Translations under genes and position numbers: made by a program
Notes under the pieces: model-generated
Told to the model about the DNA's origin: nothing
The model's database searches: none
The model's input: only the letters and a program-made list of their open reading frames with translations
Shown here: one piece after another, positions 8,490 through 17,489 of the stretch
Position numbering within the stretch: the first letter of the stretch is position 1
Layout of the letters: each line of letters begins with the position of its first letter
Assembly (NCBI RefSeq): GCF_002741105.1
Contig: NZ_NIQU01000004.1
Coordinates: 1 to 64,000, forward strand
Direction of reading: 5' to 3'
Length of the DNA: 64,000 nt
Source of the DNA: Pseudomonas sediminis
GTDB lineage: Bacteria; Pseudomonadota; Gammaproteobacteria; Pseudomonadales; Pseudomonadaceae

Positions 8490-8527
8490 TTGATCCTGAC
8501 CAAGCCGATAAGATTGGTCGGGATCAA
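8490..8527. terminator. 14-bp hairpin after aguA
   Basis: TTGATCCTGACCAA (8490-8503) is inverted at 8514-8527 (TTGGTCGGGATCAA) with a single G-T wobble pair and a 10-base loop. No T tract follows. It may end the aguBA transcript, or act as an operator or leader structure for the chemoreceptor gene starting at 8551. Confidence 0.5.
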
Positions 8528-8550
8528 CCCGTTACCTTCAAGAGCACATC

Positions 8551-9873
8551 ATGTTCAACAAAGCCCTCAAGCGAGCACTGGAAGTAGCTCGTCAGCAGTT
8601 GCAGTCCTCGCTTGCCAGGAAGGCTGCCGTCGATCGTTCGACGGCCATGATCGAATTCAAGCCTGACGGCACCATCGTCAGCGCCAATGACAATCTCCTG
8701 ACCACCATGGGTTACCGACTGGAGGAGATCGTCGGCCAGCATCACAGCATCTTCTGCTTCCCCGAATACCAGTCCAGCGCCGAGTACCGCCGATTCTGGC
8801 AACGCCTGGCGGCCGGCGAGTACATCCGTGAGCGCTTCCGCCGTCGCAACAAGCAAGGCCAGGAAGTCTGGCTGGAAGCCAGCTACAACCCGATCCGCGG
8901 CGCAGATGGCCGTGTCGAAGGCGTGCTCAAACTGGCCACGGACATCACTGCACAGGTCATCCGCGAGCAGGAACAGAACAGCATGGTAGAGGCCATCAGC
9001 CGCTCCATGGCGGTAATCGCCTTCAACCTCAAGGGCGAGGTGCTCGATGCCAATGAAAACTTCCAGCAGACCATGGGCTACCGCCTGGACGAAATCCGCG
9101 GCAAGCACCATCGCCTGTTCTGCCCCCGCGAAGAGGCCGACTCGCCTGCCTACCGCGACTTCTGGGCACGCCTGAATCGCGGCGAATTCTTCTCAGGGCG
9201 ATTCCAGCGCATCAACCGCCACGGCGACATCATCTGGCTGAGCGCCACCTACAATCCGGTGTTCGACGCCAGCGGCACCCTCTACAAGATCGTCAAGTTC
9301 GCCCGTGACATCACCCCGCAGGTGCACCAGCAACAGGCCGAATCTGATGCAGCCAAGCTTGCCTATGAAATTTCCCAACGCACCGACGACAGTGCCCGGC
9401 ATGGCGCCGAGGTGATCAGCGAAACCGTCACGATGGTGCGCGGCATCGCCGACGAGCTGTCCCGCGCAGCCGAGGGCATTAGCGCGGTCAGCCAGCAGTC
9501 GGAGATGATCAGCAGCATCGTGCAGACCATCCGCGGCATTGCCGAGCAAACCAACCTGCTGGCCCTCAACGCCGCTATCGAAGCGGCGCGCGCAGGCGAG
9601 CAGGGCCGCGGATTCGCGGTGGTCGCTGATGAAGTGCGCAGTCTGGCGGCGCGCACCGCACAGGCAACAGTGGAGATCGTCGAGGTGGTCAAGCGCAACC
9701 ACGAGCTAGCGCAAGACGCCGTGGACAACATGCAGTCCAGTCAGCACAAGGTCGAGCAGGGTGTGGAGCTGGTCAATCAGGCCGGGCAGGTGATCGAGGA
9801 AATCCAGAGTGGCGCACGGCAGGTTGTCGATGCCGTGCGCCAGTTCGCCGAGGCGATTGAGGAGCAACACTAA
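8551..9873 (+). CDS. Soluble two-PAS methyl-accepting chemotaxis protein (BdlA-like)
   Basis: 440 residues with no membrane segment. Two PAS domains (about 25-140 and 150-262) each carry the F/A-NDN..TMGY and WLEASYNP / WLSATYNP blocks typical of the BdlA/Aer group. A short MCP signalling domain follows, with the conserved hairpin tip [18 protein letters not shown] and [12 protein letters not shown]. There is no HAMP domain and no C-terminal receptor pentapeptide. Architecture and length match BdlA, the biofilm-dispersion protein of P. aeruginosa, but paralogues exist, so no symbol is given. It presumably senses redox or a bound cofactor; the ligand is unknown. Confidence 0.88.
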   Translation: MFNKALKRALEVARQQLQSSLARKAAVDRSTAMIEFKPDGTIVSANDNLLTTMGYRLEEIVGQHHSIFCFPEYQSSAEYRRFWQRLAAGEYIRERFRRRNKQGQEVWLEASYNPIRGADGRVEGVLKLATDITAQVIREQEQNSMVEAISRSMAVIAFNLKGEVLDANENFQQTMGYRLDEIRGKHHRLFCPREEADSPAYRDFWARLNRGEFFSGRFQRINRHGDIIWLSATYNPVFDASGTLYKIVKFARDITPQVHQQQAESDAAKLAYEISQRTDDSARHGAEVISETVTMVRGIADELSRAAEGISAVSQQSEMISSIVQTIRGIAEQTNLLALNAAIEAARAGEQGRGFAVVADEVRSLAARTAQATVEIVEVVKRNHELAQDAVDNMQSSQHKVEQGVELVNQAGQVIEEIQSGARQVVDAVRQFAEAIEEQH

Positions 9874-9885
9874 CGCTTACGGCCT

Positions 9886-10010
9886 TCAGGATTGCTTGCA
9901 GGTATTGATCCCCAGCAGCGAACAAGCCGGGCACCGATGGCCAGGCTCAGCGCGATGAGGATAAACCCTGCGGCGATGCGCAGACTGCGGTCGAGCGTTC
10001 CAATTATCAA
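9886..10010 (-). pseudogene. Decayed DUF2892 small membrane protein gene
   Basis: A minus-strand TTG at 10010, preceded by GGAGAA, starts IIGTLDRSLRIAAGFILIALSLAIG, the N-terminal half of DUF2892 (YgaP-type inner membrane) proteins. The typical C-terminus CPACSLLGINTC continues at once, but in a different frame and ends at TGA 9886. The middle segment (normally about 18-20 residues) is missing. The internal deletion therefore broke the gene. It would have been the fourth cistron after the arsR-yeeE genes, 11 bp downstream of the second transporter gene. Confidence 0.65.
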
Positions 10011-10021
10011 GGTTCTCCAGG

Positions 10022-10441
10022 TCAACGTCCGCGCCGGCCTTCCAGCGCAGCAAAGAGCAGCATGCCGGCGAGCATCGCTGCGACGAACAGCAGGGCCTGC
10101 CAGTGCCCGGTCAGCAGGATGGCAACAGCCGGCCCCGGACAGATGCCAGCGATACCCCAACCGGCCCCGAACAGCAGGCTGCCGCCGATCAGGCGAGCAT
10201 CGAGGTCACGACGCGTCGGCAACTGCATGGCGCCGCCGAGCAGTGCCCTGGCGCGCCGTTGCGCCAGGTTCAACGGCACTGCTGCGACGGCAATGGCCCC
10301 GACCATCACCAGCGCCAGCGAGGGATCCCAATTTCCGGCCAAATCGAGAAAAGCCAGCACCTTGGCCGGGTCGGCCATGCCCGCTAGCAGCAGGCCCAGA
10401 CCAAACAGCAGGCCGCAGGCGAATGAACTGAGTCTGACCAT
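10022..10441 (-). CDS. YeeE/YedE-family sulfur transporter half-protein (second)
   Basis: 139 residues from ATG 10441, chosen because it follows the preceding stop by two bases and begins with a membrane helix (MVRLSSFACGLLFGLGLLLAGM). It has about four hydrophobic segments and the conserved GWGIAGICPGPA motif with a cysteine, as in YeeE/TsuA-type thiosulfate or persulfide channels. It pairs with the upstream half-protein to build the full pore in the inner membrane, as inferred from other bacteria with split genes. Its stop is 11 bp before the DUF2892 remnant. Confidence 0.85.
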   Translation of the reverse strand: MVRLSSFACGLLFGLGLLLAGMADPAKVLAFLDLAGNWDPSLALVMVGAIAVAAVPLNLAQRRARALLGGAMQLPTRRDLDARLIGGSLLFGAGWGIAGICPGPAVAILLTGHWQALLFVAAMLAGMLLFAALEGRRGR

Positions 10442-10443
10442 CC

Positions 10444-10878
10444 TCAAGCCCCCAGCAGGTGACGCAGGACAAAGACCGTGACGAAACCCGTGGCCATGAA
10501 GCACAGGGTTGCCAGCACCGAGCGCGGCGACAAGCGGGAAATACCGCAAACCCCGTGGCCGCTTGTGCAGCCCGAGCCATAACGGGTGCCGATACCGACC
10601 AGCAAGCCGGCGACGATCAAGCCGAGACTGCTCGTCTCGAAATGAATCGACGGTAATGCCGCGAACAATCCCCAGAGCAAGGGCGCCAGAAGCAGGCCAA
10701 CAAGGAACGCTGCTTTTTCGCCGCGCCCTTCGCCCTGACGCTGCAGTAGGCTGCCGAGCAGGCCGCTGATACCCGCTACCCGGCCATTGGCCAAGGCGAA
10801 TATGGCAGCCGACAGACCGATCAGCGCCCCTCCAGCCAGGGCGCTCCAAGGCGTGAAGCCGGCCCAGTCGATGTTCAT
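10444..10878 (-). CDS. YeeE/YedE-family sulfur transporter half-protein (first)
   Basis: 144 residues, about four membrane helices. [15 protein letters not shown] is the typical YeeE/YedE signature; its cysteines are thought to relay thiosulfate or persulfide sulfur through the pore. The ATG at 10878 overlaps the stop of the ArsR repressor by 4 bp (ATGA on the minus strand), so translation is probably coupled. The gene set repressor-YeeE-YeeE is typical for BigR-type sulfide-detoxification operons. Confidence 0.88.
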   Translation of the reverse strand: MNIDWAGFTPWSALAGGALIGLSAAIFALANGRVAGISGLLGSLLQRQGEGRGEKAAFLVGLLLAPLLWGLFAALPSIHFETSSLGLIVAGLLVGIGTRYGSGCTSGHGVCGISRLSPRSVLATLCFMATGFVTVFVLRHLLGA

Positions 10879-11189
10879 TGCCGGCCCTCGCAGAACAGAC
10901 GGTAGAGCGTCTCGATCACCGCCAGCGCCGCCGGGCTGCTGATGCGATAGAAAATCTGTTTGCCGTCACGACGGGTTTCCACCAACCCCTCGCGGCGCAG
11001 CACCGCCAGTTGCTGGGACAGCGTCGGCTGCTGAATACCGAGCAGCGCCTCCAGCTCACTGACGTTGCGCTCGCCTTGCGACAGCTGGCAGAGCAGCAAC
11101 AGGCGATCAGGATTGGCCAACGCCTTGAGCAGTTGCCCGGCGGCGTCTGCATTGACGCGCAGCTGCTGGATATCGACGGGCTCAGTCAT
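10875..11189 (-). CDS. ArsR-family repressor, persulfide-sensing BigR/SqrR type
   Basis: 104 residues with a winged helix (LSQGERNVSELEALLG, QPTLSQQLAVLRREGLV). It carries exactly two cysteines, Cys34 (LLLLCQLS) and Cys100 (RLFCEGRQ), 66 residues apart. This is the same spacing as Cys42/Cys108 of BigR, which form a disulfide or tetrasulfide with reactive sulfur species and release DNA. It lacks the metal-site CxC of ArsR proper. It probably autorepresses its operon through the palindrome at 11204-11235. Confidence 0.88.
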   Translation of the reverse strand: MTEPVDIQQLRVNADAAGQLLKALANPDRLLLLCQLSQGERNVSELEALLGIQQPTLSQQLAVLRREGLVETRRDGKQIFYRISSPAALAVIETLYRLFCEGRQ

Positions 11190-11203
11190 GGTACACCTTC
11201 ACC

Positions 11204-11235
11204 AAATACAATATGTATCTTTATATATTGTATTT
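11204..11235. promoter_or_regulatory. Perfect 11-bp inverted repeat, probable BigR-type operator
   Basis: AAATACAATAT (11204-11214) and ATATTGTATTT (11225-11235) are perfect inverted repeats around 10 bases, 15 bp before the repressor ATG. BigR/YgaV-type repressors bind A/T-rich palindromes of this kind that overlap the promoter. Confidence 0.75.
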
Positions 11236-11338
11236 CGAGCAAGTGTTATCCCAACCGACCATCGGCTAAAGAGGGAGTTGAACGGGCCTTACAAGAGCGC
11301 GCCGACTTACATCAACCGATGCATGCACAGTACAAATC

Positions 11339-11391
11339 GTGGGAGGGGCTTTAGCCGCGACAAGAACTCGCCGCTGAAGCGCCTCCCACAA
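11339..11391. repeat. REP-type palindromic repeat (GTGGGAGGGGCTTTAGCCGCGA)
   Basis: A GTGGGAGGGGC arm and a GCGCCTCCCAC arm enclose GCTTTAGCCGCGA and its inverse TCGCCGCTGAAGC. A close relative lies at 44942-45002 and a partial one at 25076-25111. Such repeats are common between Pseudomonas genes. Confidence 0.75.
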
Positions 11392-11462
11392 GGGGTATCG
11401 CCACTATCCGGGCTACCACTGACGCCCTGCATGCGAATTCATTAGCAGAGCCCAGAAACGCA

Positions 11463-11484
11463 GAAACCCGCCGCAGCGGGTTTC
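11463..11484 (-). terminator. Terminator of gcvH
   Basis: GAAACCCGC and GCGGGTTTC form a 9-bp stem around a CGCA loop, 20 bp after the gcvH stop. On the minus strand TGCGTTTCTGG follows, a modest T-rich tail. Confidence 0.7.
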
Positions 11485-11503
11485 CGGGTCGAGGCCTGAT
11501 GAA

Positions 11504-11893
11504 TCAGGCGTCGGCGTCAGCAGCGGCCTGATAGGCGGCAGCGTCCAGCAGCTTGTCCAGCTCGCTGGTGTCGCTCGGTTTGAGCTTAAAGAACCAGCTG
11601 CCATACGGGTCGCTGTTGACGCTTTCCGGGCTGTCAGCCAGCGCTTCGTTGATGGCGATGACTTCGCCGCCAACCGGCGCATAGATGTCGGAGGCAGCCT
11701 TGACCGACTCCACCACACCGGCTTCCTGGCCGGCGTTCAGTTGCTTGCCGACTTCAGGCAGCTCGATGAATACCACGTCGCCGAGGGCTTCCTGGGCGTG
11801 GTCGGAAATGCCCACGGTCACGCTACCGTCAGCCTCCAGGCGCGCCCACTCGTGGCTGGCGGCATAACGCAGATCGGCGGGGATATTGCTCAT
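11504..11893 (-). CDS. gcvH: Glycine cleavage system H protein
   Basis: 129 residues from ATG 11893, with ACGAGGAAT ahead. It carries the lipoate that shuttles the aminomethyl group between the P, T and L proteins. The lipoyl lysine is Lys65 in VESVKAASD. Conserved blocks are [30 protein letters not shown] and [11 protein letters not shown]. It is downstream of gcvT. A terminator follows, and gcvP, which is next in P. aeruginosa, is absent from this place. Confidence 0.96.
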   Translation of the reverse strand: MSNIPADLRYAASHEWARLEADGSVTVGISDHAQEALGDVVFIELPEVGKQLNAGQEAGVVESVKAASDIYAPVGGEVIAINEALADSPESVNSDPYGSWFFKLKPSDTSELDKLLDAAAYQAAADADA

Positions 11894-11987
11894 GTTTGAT
11901 TCCTCGTAAACGGTGACGGCAAGTGGGCCGTCAGGACAATTTAGCAGGCCGCGGCGCCAGGGGAAGCCAGCACCGCGACCTGATGAT

Positions 11988-13070
11988 TCAGATAAGGGTT
12001 TTACCGTTGCGCACGAAGCTCGGCTTGACCACCCGCACCGGGTACCACTTGCCGCGGATCTCCACCTCGGCACGATCCCCGGTCGCGGCCGGCACCCGCG
12101 CCAGCGCGATGGATTTGTTCAGCGTAGGCGAGAAGCTGCCACTGGTGATCTCACCCTCACCGATGCCGTCGACGCGCACCACCTGGTGCGCACGCAGCAC
12201 GCCACGCTCTTCCAGCACCAGCCCAACCAGCTTGCTCGGGCAGCCGGCGGCGCGCTGCGCTTCCAGCACTGAGCGGCCGATGAAGTCGCGCTCGGCTGGT
12301 TCCCAGGCGATGGTCCAGGCCATGTTGGCAGCCAGCGGGCTGACCTGTTCATCCATGTCCTGGCCGTAGAGGTTCATACCCGCTTCGAGGCGCAGGGTGT
12401 CACGGGCGCCAAGGCCAATGGGCGAAATACCGGCACCGACCAGATCGTTGAGGAAGGACACCACCTCGGTCACCGGCAGCACGATTTCCAGGCCATCTTC
12501 GCCGGTATAACCGGTACGCGCGATGAACCAGTCACCCTCGGGCAGGCCCTGGAACGGCTTGAGCTCGTGGATCAGTGCGGCACGGGCCTGGCTCAGCAGC
12601 TCGGAAACGCGTGCGCGCGCCTTCGGCCCCTGAATGGCGAGCATAGCCAGATCGCGACGCTCGCGCAGTTGCACATCGAAGTCGCTCGCCTGGGCATGCA
12701 TCCACGCCAGGTCCTTGTCACGGGTGCCAGCGTTGACCACCAGGCGGTAGCCGCCCTCGGTGAGGTAAACGATCAGGTCGTCGATCACCCCGCCCTGCTC
12801 ATTGAGCATGGCGCTGTAAAGCGCCTTGCCAGGGCTTTCCAGGCGGGCCACATCATTGGCCAGCAGACGCTGCAGGAAGGCCTTCGCCTGACTGCCGCTT
12901 ACGTCCACCACGCACATGTGCGAGACGTCGAACACGCCGCACTCGCGGCGCACCTGATGATGCTCTTCCACTTGCGAACCGTAGTGCAGCGGCATGTCCC
13001 AGCCGCCGAAGTCCACCATCTTGGCCCCCAGTGCCAGGTGCAGGTCATAGAGGGGGGTGCGCTGTCCCAT
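11988..13070 (-). CDS. gcvT: Aminomethyltransferase, glycine cleavage system T protein
   Basis: 360 residues, the usual length. It transfers the methylene unit from the H-protein intermediate to tetrahydrofolate and releases ammonia. Typical blocks are [65 protein letters not shown] and the C-terminal barrel with [32 protein letters not shown] precedes the ATG. The gap to gcvH is 94 bp. Confidence 0.96.
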   Translation of the reverse strand: MGQRTPLYDLHLALGAKMVDFGGWDMPLHYGSQVEEHHQVRRECGVFDVSHMCVVDVSGSQAKAFLQRLLANDVARLESPGKALYSAMLNEQGGVIDDLIVYLTEGGYRLVVNAGTRDKDLAWMHAQASDFDVQLRERRDLAMLAIQGPKARARVSELLSQARAALIHELKPFQGLPEGDWFIARTGYTGEDGLEIVLPVTEVVSFLNDLVGAGISPIGLGARDTLRLEAGMNLYGQDMDEQVSPLAANMAWTIAWEPAERDFIGRSVLEAQRAAGCPSKLVGLVLEERGVLRAHQVVRVDGIGEGEITSGSFSPTLNKSIALARVPAATGDRAEVEIRGKWYPVRVVKPSFVRNGKTLI

Positions 13071-13111
13071 GGGTAAATCTCCTTCCGGGCTTGGCGAAGC
13101 GATTCAGACCC

Positions 13112-13234
13112 CTAGAAGCTACCTGCGTTGCCATTGCTGCGTTGCAGGCAAACTCGAAATGCTCATGTGCAGGAGCACACTGCGCTTTCTCGTTTGCCTG
13201 CGCCTTGCACTGGCGGCCTCGGAGACGCTTCTAG
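13112..13234. repeat. Long palindromic intergenic element, copy A
   Basis: CTAGAAGC at 13112-13119 is inverted at 13227-13234. Inside, AACTCGAAATGCTCATGT and ACACTGCGCTTTCTCG flank a small palindrome (TGTGC..GCACA). The same plan, inverted, occurs after ubiD at about 29895-30020. The gap upstream of gcvT shows no glycine riboswitch and nothing else of note. Confidence 0.65.
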
Positions 13235-13370
13235 ACGAATCCTGTCGGGCTGCCCCGACTCGCGAATGGCGCGCATTGTAGCCGCAAGGTCTGCGGGGGT
13301 CATCTGACCAAAGGTCGCGCAGTGATCCGAGCCTGTATATGTCTAAGCCCAGGGCCTGGACCAGAGGCCC

Positions 13371-14987
13371 TCAACCGAAACTGCGGGCCGAGCGCCTTAT
13401 CAGCAGAATCACCGGCAGCAGGCCGACCAGCACCAGGGTCAGCGCCGGCAGCGAGGCGCGCGCCCACTCGCCTTCGCTGGTCATTTCAAATACCCGTACC
13501 GACAGCGTGTCCCAGCCGAATGGGCGCATCAGCAGGGTCGCCGGCATTTCCTTGAGTACGTCGACGAATACCAGCAGCGCGGCCGACAAGGTGCCCGGCA
13601 GCAGCAGCGGCAGATAGACCCTGAAGAACAGCCCGAAGCTGCCCACACCAAGGCTGCGCGAGGCCTCGGGCAGGGACGGACGAATACGCGCCAGGCTGGT
13701 CTCCAGCGGTCCGAAGGCCACCGCCATGAAGCGAATCAGGTAGGCCACCAGCAGCGCCGCCAGACTGCCCAGCAGCAAGGGCTTACCAGCACCACCCAGC
13801 GCAGTGGACAACGGAATCACCAGCTCACGATCCAAAAAGCTGAACGCCAGCATGATCGCCACCGCCAGCACCGAACCCGGCAAGGCATAGCCGAGATTGC
13901 CCAGAGCGACGCCGAAGCGCACTCCGCGATTCGGCGCCTGGCGGCGGGCGAAGGCCAGCAGCATGGCCACACTGACGGTGATCAGCGCCGCCATGCCGCC
14001 CAGGTAAAGGGTGTGCAGGATCAGCCCGGCGTAGCGCTCATCGAGGTCGAAGCGACCGCGCCGCCAGAACCAGGCCAGCAGTTGAAGAAGTGGGATGACG
14101 AAGGCGCAGGCGAATACCAGACCACACCAGGCGCTGGCCGCGAAGGCCTTCCAGCCGTGCAGGTGATACAGCGCCTTGCCGCGCGGCCGCTCGTTGGCCG
14201 GTCGTGCGGCGCCGCGAGCACGACGCTCGCCGTAGAGCACCAACGCCACGGCCAGCAGCAGCAGGCTGGCCAGCTGGGTAGCACTGGTCAGGCTGTAGAA
14301 GCTGTACCAGGTCTTGTAGATCGCCGTGGTAAAGGTATCGAAGTTGAACACCGACACCGCGCCGAAATCGGCCAGGGTCTCCATGATTGCCAGGGCCAGA
14401 CCAGCACCGATGGCCGGTCGCGCCATTGGCAGCGCCACCCGCCAGAACGCCTGCCAGGGGCTTTGCCCGAGCACCCGAGCCGCCTCCATCAAGCCCTTGC
14501 CCTGAGCCAGGAAGGCGCCACGGGCGAGCAGATAGACGTAGGGATAGAACACCAGCACCAACACGATGATCACACCACCGGTCGAACGCACGCGCGGCAA
14601 GCGCAAGCCACTGCCGAACCATTCGCGCAGCAGCGTCTGCACCGGGCCGGCGAAATCCAGCAGGCCAACGAAAACGAATGCCAGCACGTAGGCAGGAATG
14701 GCGAAAGGCAACATCAGCGCCCAGTCCAGCCAGCGCCGACCGGGAAACTCGCAGAGGCTGGTGAGCCAGGCCAGGCTCACCCCCAGCAGTGTCACCCCTA
14801 CACCGACACCGATCACCAGCGTCAGCGTGTTGCCGATCAGCCGCGCCATCTGCGTCTGCCACAGGTGCGCCCAGATCTGCTGATCCACGTCGTGCCAGCT
14901 CAGCAGCAGCACCGACAGCGGCATCAACACCAGAACGGCGACGGCAAGGACGATGGGGTACCAGCGACGCTGGACGGGATGCGGCAC
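13371..14987 (-). CDS. Iron(III)-type ABC transporter permease (FbpB/HitB family, double length)
   Basis: 538 residues with about 12 membrane helices, a tandem duplication of the six-helix permease unit. The two cytoplasmic EAA loops that contact the ATPase are visible: EAARVLGQSPWQAFWRVALPMARPA near 195 and EASRSLGVGSFGLFFRVYLPLLLPG near 445. It follows the binding-protein gene by 94 bp, with a hairpin in between. No ATPase gene is adjacent. Iron as substrate follows from family and partner, not from direct evidence. Confidence 0.9.
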   Translation of the reverse strand: MPHPVQRRWYPIVLAVAVLVLMPLSVLLLSWHDVDQQIWAHLWQTQMARLIGNTLTLVIGVGVGVTLLGVSLAWLTSLCEFPGRRWLDWALMLPFAIPAYVLAFVFVGLLDFAGPVQTLLREWFGSGLRLPRVRSTGGVIIVLVLVFYPYVYLLARGAFLAQGKGLMEAARVLGQSPWQAFWRVALPMARPAIGAGLALAIMETLADFGAVSVFNFDTFTTAIYKTWYSFYSLTSATQLASLLLLAVALVLYGERRARGAARPANERPRGKALYHLHGWKAFAASAWCGLVFACAFVIPLLQLLAWFWRRGRFDLDERYAGLILHTLYLGGMAALITVSVAMLLAFARRQAPNRGVRFGVALGNLGYALPGSVLAVAIMLAFSFLDRELVIPLSTALGGAGKPLLLGSLAALLVAYLIRFMAVAFGPLETSLARIRPSLPEASRSLGVGSFGLFFRVYLPLLLPGTLSAALLVFVDVLKEMPATLLMRPFGWDTLSVRVFEMTSEGEWARASLPALTLVLVGLLPVILLIRRSARSFG

Positions 14988-15012
14988 GCGGATTCCTCGA
15001 CTACGGAAATGA

Positions 15013-15038
15013 CGACGCCCCGGCTAGGCGGGGCGTCG
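15013..15038 (-). terminator. Intercistronic hairpin between binding protein and permease genes
   Basis: CGACGCCCCG (15013-15022) and CGGGGCGTCG (15029-15038) form a perfect 10-bp stem with a 6-base loop. A short TCATTTCC follows on the minus strand. It probably reduces permease expression relative to the binding protein. Confidence 0.6.
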
Positions 15039-15081
15039 CAGTATAACGGCAGCGCTGTGCTCGTCGATGATCGTTACGCGC

Positions 15082-16083
15082 TTACTGCCAGCCAGCGCGA
15101 TCCATCAGCATGGTCGCTTCGGCCTGGCGCTTGCCAGCCACTTCGGTGGCCACGGTATCGGCCTTGAAAGTGCCCCAGGAAGCCACCTCGGCAGACGGTT
15201 TCACCGCCGGGTTGGCCGGGTACTCCTGGTTAACACCGGCGAAGATGCTCTGCGCTTCTGCGGTGGTCATCCACTCCAGCAGCTTCTTGGCCTGTTCGGC
15301 ATGCGGTGCATGCTTGGTCACACCAGCACCGGCCAGGTTGACGTGCACGCCACGGTCGTTCTGGTTCGGCCAGAACGGCTTGACCTTCAGATCCGGCTGC
15401 TGCTTGTGCAGACGGCCATAGTAGTAGGTGTTGGTGATGCCCACGTCGCACTGGCCGGCGTCGATGGCTTGCAGCAACGCGGTGTCATCCGGGAACACGT
15501 CGGTAGCCAGGTTGTTGACCCAACCCTTGACGATTTCTTCGGTCTTCTCGGCGCCGTGGGCTTCGATCAGGGTGGCGGTCAGCGACTGGTTGTAGACCTT
15601 CTTGCTGGTACGCAGGCACAGGCGGCCTTCCCAGTTCTTGTCTGCCAGCGCTTCGTAGGTGGACAACTCTTCCGGCTTGACGCGCTCGGTGGAGTAGAAA
15701 ATGGTCCGTGCACGCAGCGACAGGCCGGTCCAGCTGTCGGTGCTGGAGCGATACTGAGCGGGGATGTTGGCATCGATCACGTCGGACTTGGTCGGCTGCA
15801 GCACGCCTTCCTGCTCGGCCTGCCAGAGGTTGCCGGCGTCAACGGTGATCAGCAGGTCAGCCGGGGTGTTGGCGCCCTCGGCCTTGAGGCGGGCGATCAG
15901 CGGGGCTTCCTTGTCGGTGATGAACTTCACCTTGACCCCGGTTTTCTCGGTGTAGGCGTCGAACACCGGCTTGATCAGCTCATCGATGCGGGCGGAGTAG
16001 ACCACCACTTCATCGGCAGCCTGGACGGCAGTTGCCAGGGTGCTGAGAGTGAATGCGGCGAGGAGCGCGTTACGAGCCTTCAT
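15082..16083 (-). CDS. Periplasmic iron(III)-binding protein (FutA/HitA/FbpA family)
   Basis: 333 residues from ATG 16083, with AAGAGG ahead. It has a Sec signal peptide ([25 protein letters not shown] in two parts). The mature start [19 protein letters not shown] is typical of ferric-binding proteins, and NTYYYGRLH contains the tyrosine pair that ligates Fe(III). Two cysteines (LCLRTS and GQCDVG) may form a disulfide. The A/T-rich gap 16084-16193 should hold the promoter; I could not identify a convincing Fur box by eye. Confidence 0.92.
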   Translation of the reverse strand: MKARNALLAAFTLSTLATAVQAADEVVVYSARIDELIKPVFDAYTEKTGVKVKFITDKEAPLIARLKAEGANTPADLLITVDAGNLWQAEQEGVLQPTKSDVIDANIPAQYRSSTDSWTGLSLRARTIFYSTERVKPEELSTYEALADKNWEGRLCLRTSKKVYNQSLTATLIEAHGAEKTEEIVKGWVNNLATDVFPDDTALLQAIDAGQCDVGITNTYYYGRLHKQQPDLKVKPFWPNQNDRGVHVNLAGAGVTKHAPHAEQAKKLLEWMTTAEAQSIFAGVNQEYPANPAVKPSAEVASWGTFKADTVATEVAGKRQAEATMLMDRAGWQ

Positions 16084-16193
16084 GGGACCAGCCTCTTGTG
16101 GATTACAAAGTGGCTGAATAGTAGTGAATGTTATTTGCCTTCTCAACGTAAACAGCAAGACCACACGCAGCAGTTATTACAAGTTGCGTCAGC

Positions 16194-17411
16194 TCAGGCT
16201 CGCGCCAGTTCCGGCAGGTCGCCGGCCAGCCCAAGCGCCTGACGCACGAACAGCGCCTTGGCTTCGGCCTGGCCGTCGACCAGATCGAGGCCGACGTTGC
16301 GTAGCAGGCGCAACGGCAACGGGTCGGCCTGGAACAGACGCTGAAAGCCTTCCATCGCCGCCATCATCGCCAGGTTGTGCGGCATGCGCCGACGCTCGAA
16401 ACGGCTCAGCACGCGCTCATCACTGAGGTTCTCACCTCGCATAGCGGCATGCAGCAGCACCTCGGCCAGCACCGCCGCATCGAGAAAGCCCAGGTTGACG
16501 CCCTGCCCCGCCAGCGGGTGGATGGTGTGTGCGGCATCGCCGATCAGCGCCAGCCCCGGCTCCACGTAACGCTTGGCATGGCGTTGACGCAGCGGGATGC
16601 ACAGACGGCGATCGGCATGCAGCACCTTGCCCAGGCGGGATTCGAAAGCCTTGCCCAGCTCAGCGCAAAAGGCCTCATCGTCCAGCGCCATCAAGCGCTC
16701 AGCCTCGACCGGTACGGTGGACCAGACGATCGAGCACCAGTGCTCGCCGGCCGGCCCGGCCAGCGGCAGGAAGGCCAGCGGACCGTCATCGGTGAAACGC
16801 TGCCAGGCAGTGGCCTGGTGCGCACGCTCGCAGCGCACGCTGGTGACGATGGCGTGGTGCAGATAATCCCATTCGCGCGTAGCGCAACCGGCCAGGCGGC
16901 GCACTGCGGAGTTGGCGCCGTCGGCCGCGACCAGCAACGGTGCGCGCAACTGGCGGCCATCGGTAAGCGTCAGCAGCCAGTCATCGCCGCTGCGGCGCAG
17001 TTGCTCCAGGCGTGCGCCGGGTAACAGGCCGATCTGGCTGTCGTGCAGACGTTCTAGCAAAGCGTCCTGCACCACACGGTTCTCGACGATATGGCCCAGG
17101 GTATCGGCATGCACGCTGGCGGCAGCGAAGTGAATGCTGCCGGTACCGGAGCCATCCCACACGCGCATCTCGCCATATGGGCAGGCACGCCTTGCAGCGA
17201 TGCCTGGCCAGGCGCCCAGGCGCTCGAGAATGCGCTGGCTGGCCATTGACAATGCGCTGACGCGCGGCTCGAACGGCGCCTGCGCATCGAAGGGCGACAC
17301 GCTCAGCGGGCTGCCGTCGACGATCAGAATATCCAGACCGCTGTGCTCCAGCGCCAGAGCCAGGGTGCTGCCGACCATACCGGCACCAACGATGATCAGA
17401 TCCGCGCGCAT
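16194..17411 (-). CDS. FAD-dependent ubiquinone-pathway hydroxylase (UbiH/UbiF/UbiI family)
   Basis: 405 residues. The N-terminal FAD fold IIVGAGMVGSTLALAL, the middle DG motif LLVAADGANSAVRR and the ribityl-binding GDAAHTIHPLAGQGVNLGFLDAA are all present. Members hydroxylate the aromatic ring of polyprenyl intermediates of ubiquinone. It is 78 bp downstream of ubiH on the same strand. In P. aeruginosa this place holds a visC/ubiI-like gene, so it is probably the C5 hydroxylase, but ring position cannot be told from sequence alone. Confidence 0.9.
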   Translation of the reverse strand: MRADLIIVGAGMVGSTLALALEHSGLDILIVDGSPLSVSPFDAQAPFEPRVSALSMASQRILERLGAWPGIAARRACPYGEMRVWDGSGTGSIHFAAASVHADTLGHIVENRVVQDALLERLHDSQIGLLPGARLEQLRRSGDDWLLTLTDGRQLRAPLLVAADGANSAVRRLAGCATREWDYLHHAIVTSVRCERAHQATAWQRFTDDGPLAFLPLAGPAGEHWCSIVWSTVPVEAERLMALDDEAFCAELGKAFESRLGKVLHADRRLCIPLRQRHAKRYVEPGLALIGDAAHTIHPLAGQGVNLGFLDAAVLAEVLLHAAMRGENLSDERVLSRFERRRMPHNLAMMAAMEGFQRLFQADPLPLRLLRNVGLDLVDGQAEAKALFVRQALGLAGDLPELARA

Positions 17412-17424
17412 ATCACTCCTTAAA

Positions 17425-17485
17425 CCCCAAAGTGCGCCGTGCGCACCCTGGCTTGCGGCTGGTGCGCACAGCGCACACTTCGGGG
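17425..17485. repeat. Palindromic intergenic element (GTGCGCCGTGCGCACC type), copy 3
   Basis: CCCCAAAGTGCGCCGTGCGCACC is mirrored by GGTGCGCACAGCGCACACTTCGGGG, with 13 bases between. It sits between the two hydroxylase genes and belongs with the elements at 6149 and 7286. Confidence 0.75.
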
Positions 17486-17489
17486 CTGG

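Noticed and set aside
9870..10160. 96-codon minus-strand ORF read straight through the DUF2892 region
   Set aside because: Its first half is the wrong frame of the YeeE gene and its end is out of frame for DUF2892; the signature only appears if the frame is switched.
13071..13370. Glycine riboswitch upstream of gcvT
   Set aside because: The leader contains a long palindromic repeat but none of the conserved glycine-aptamer blocks.
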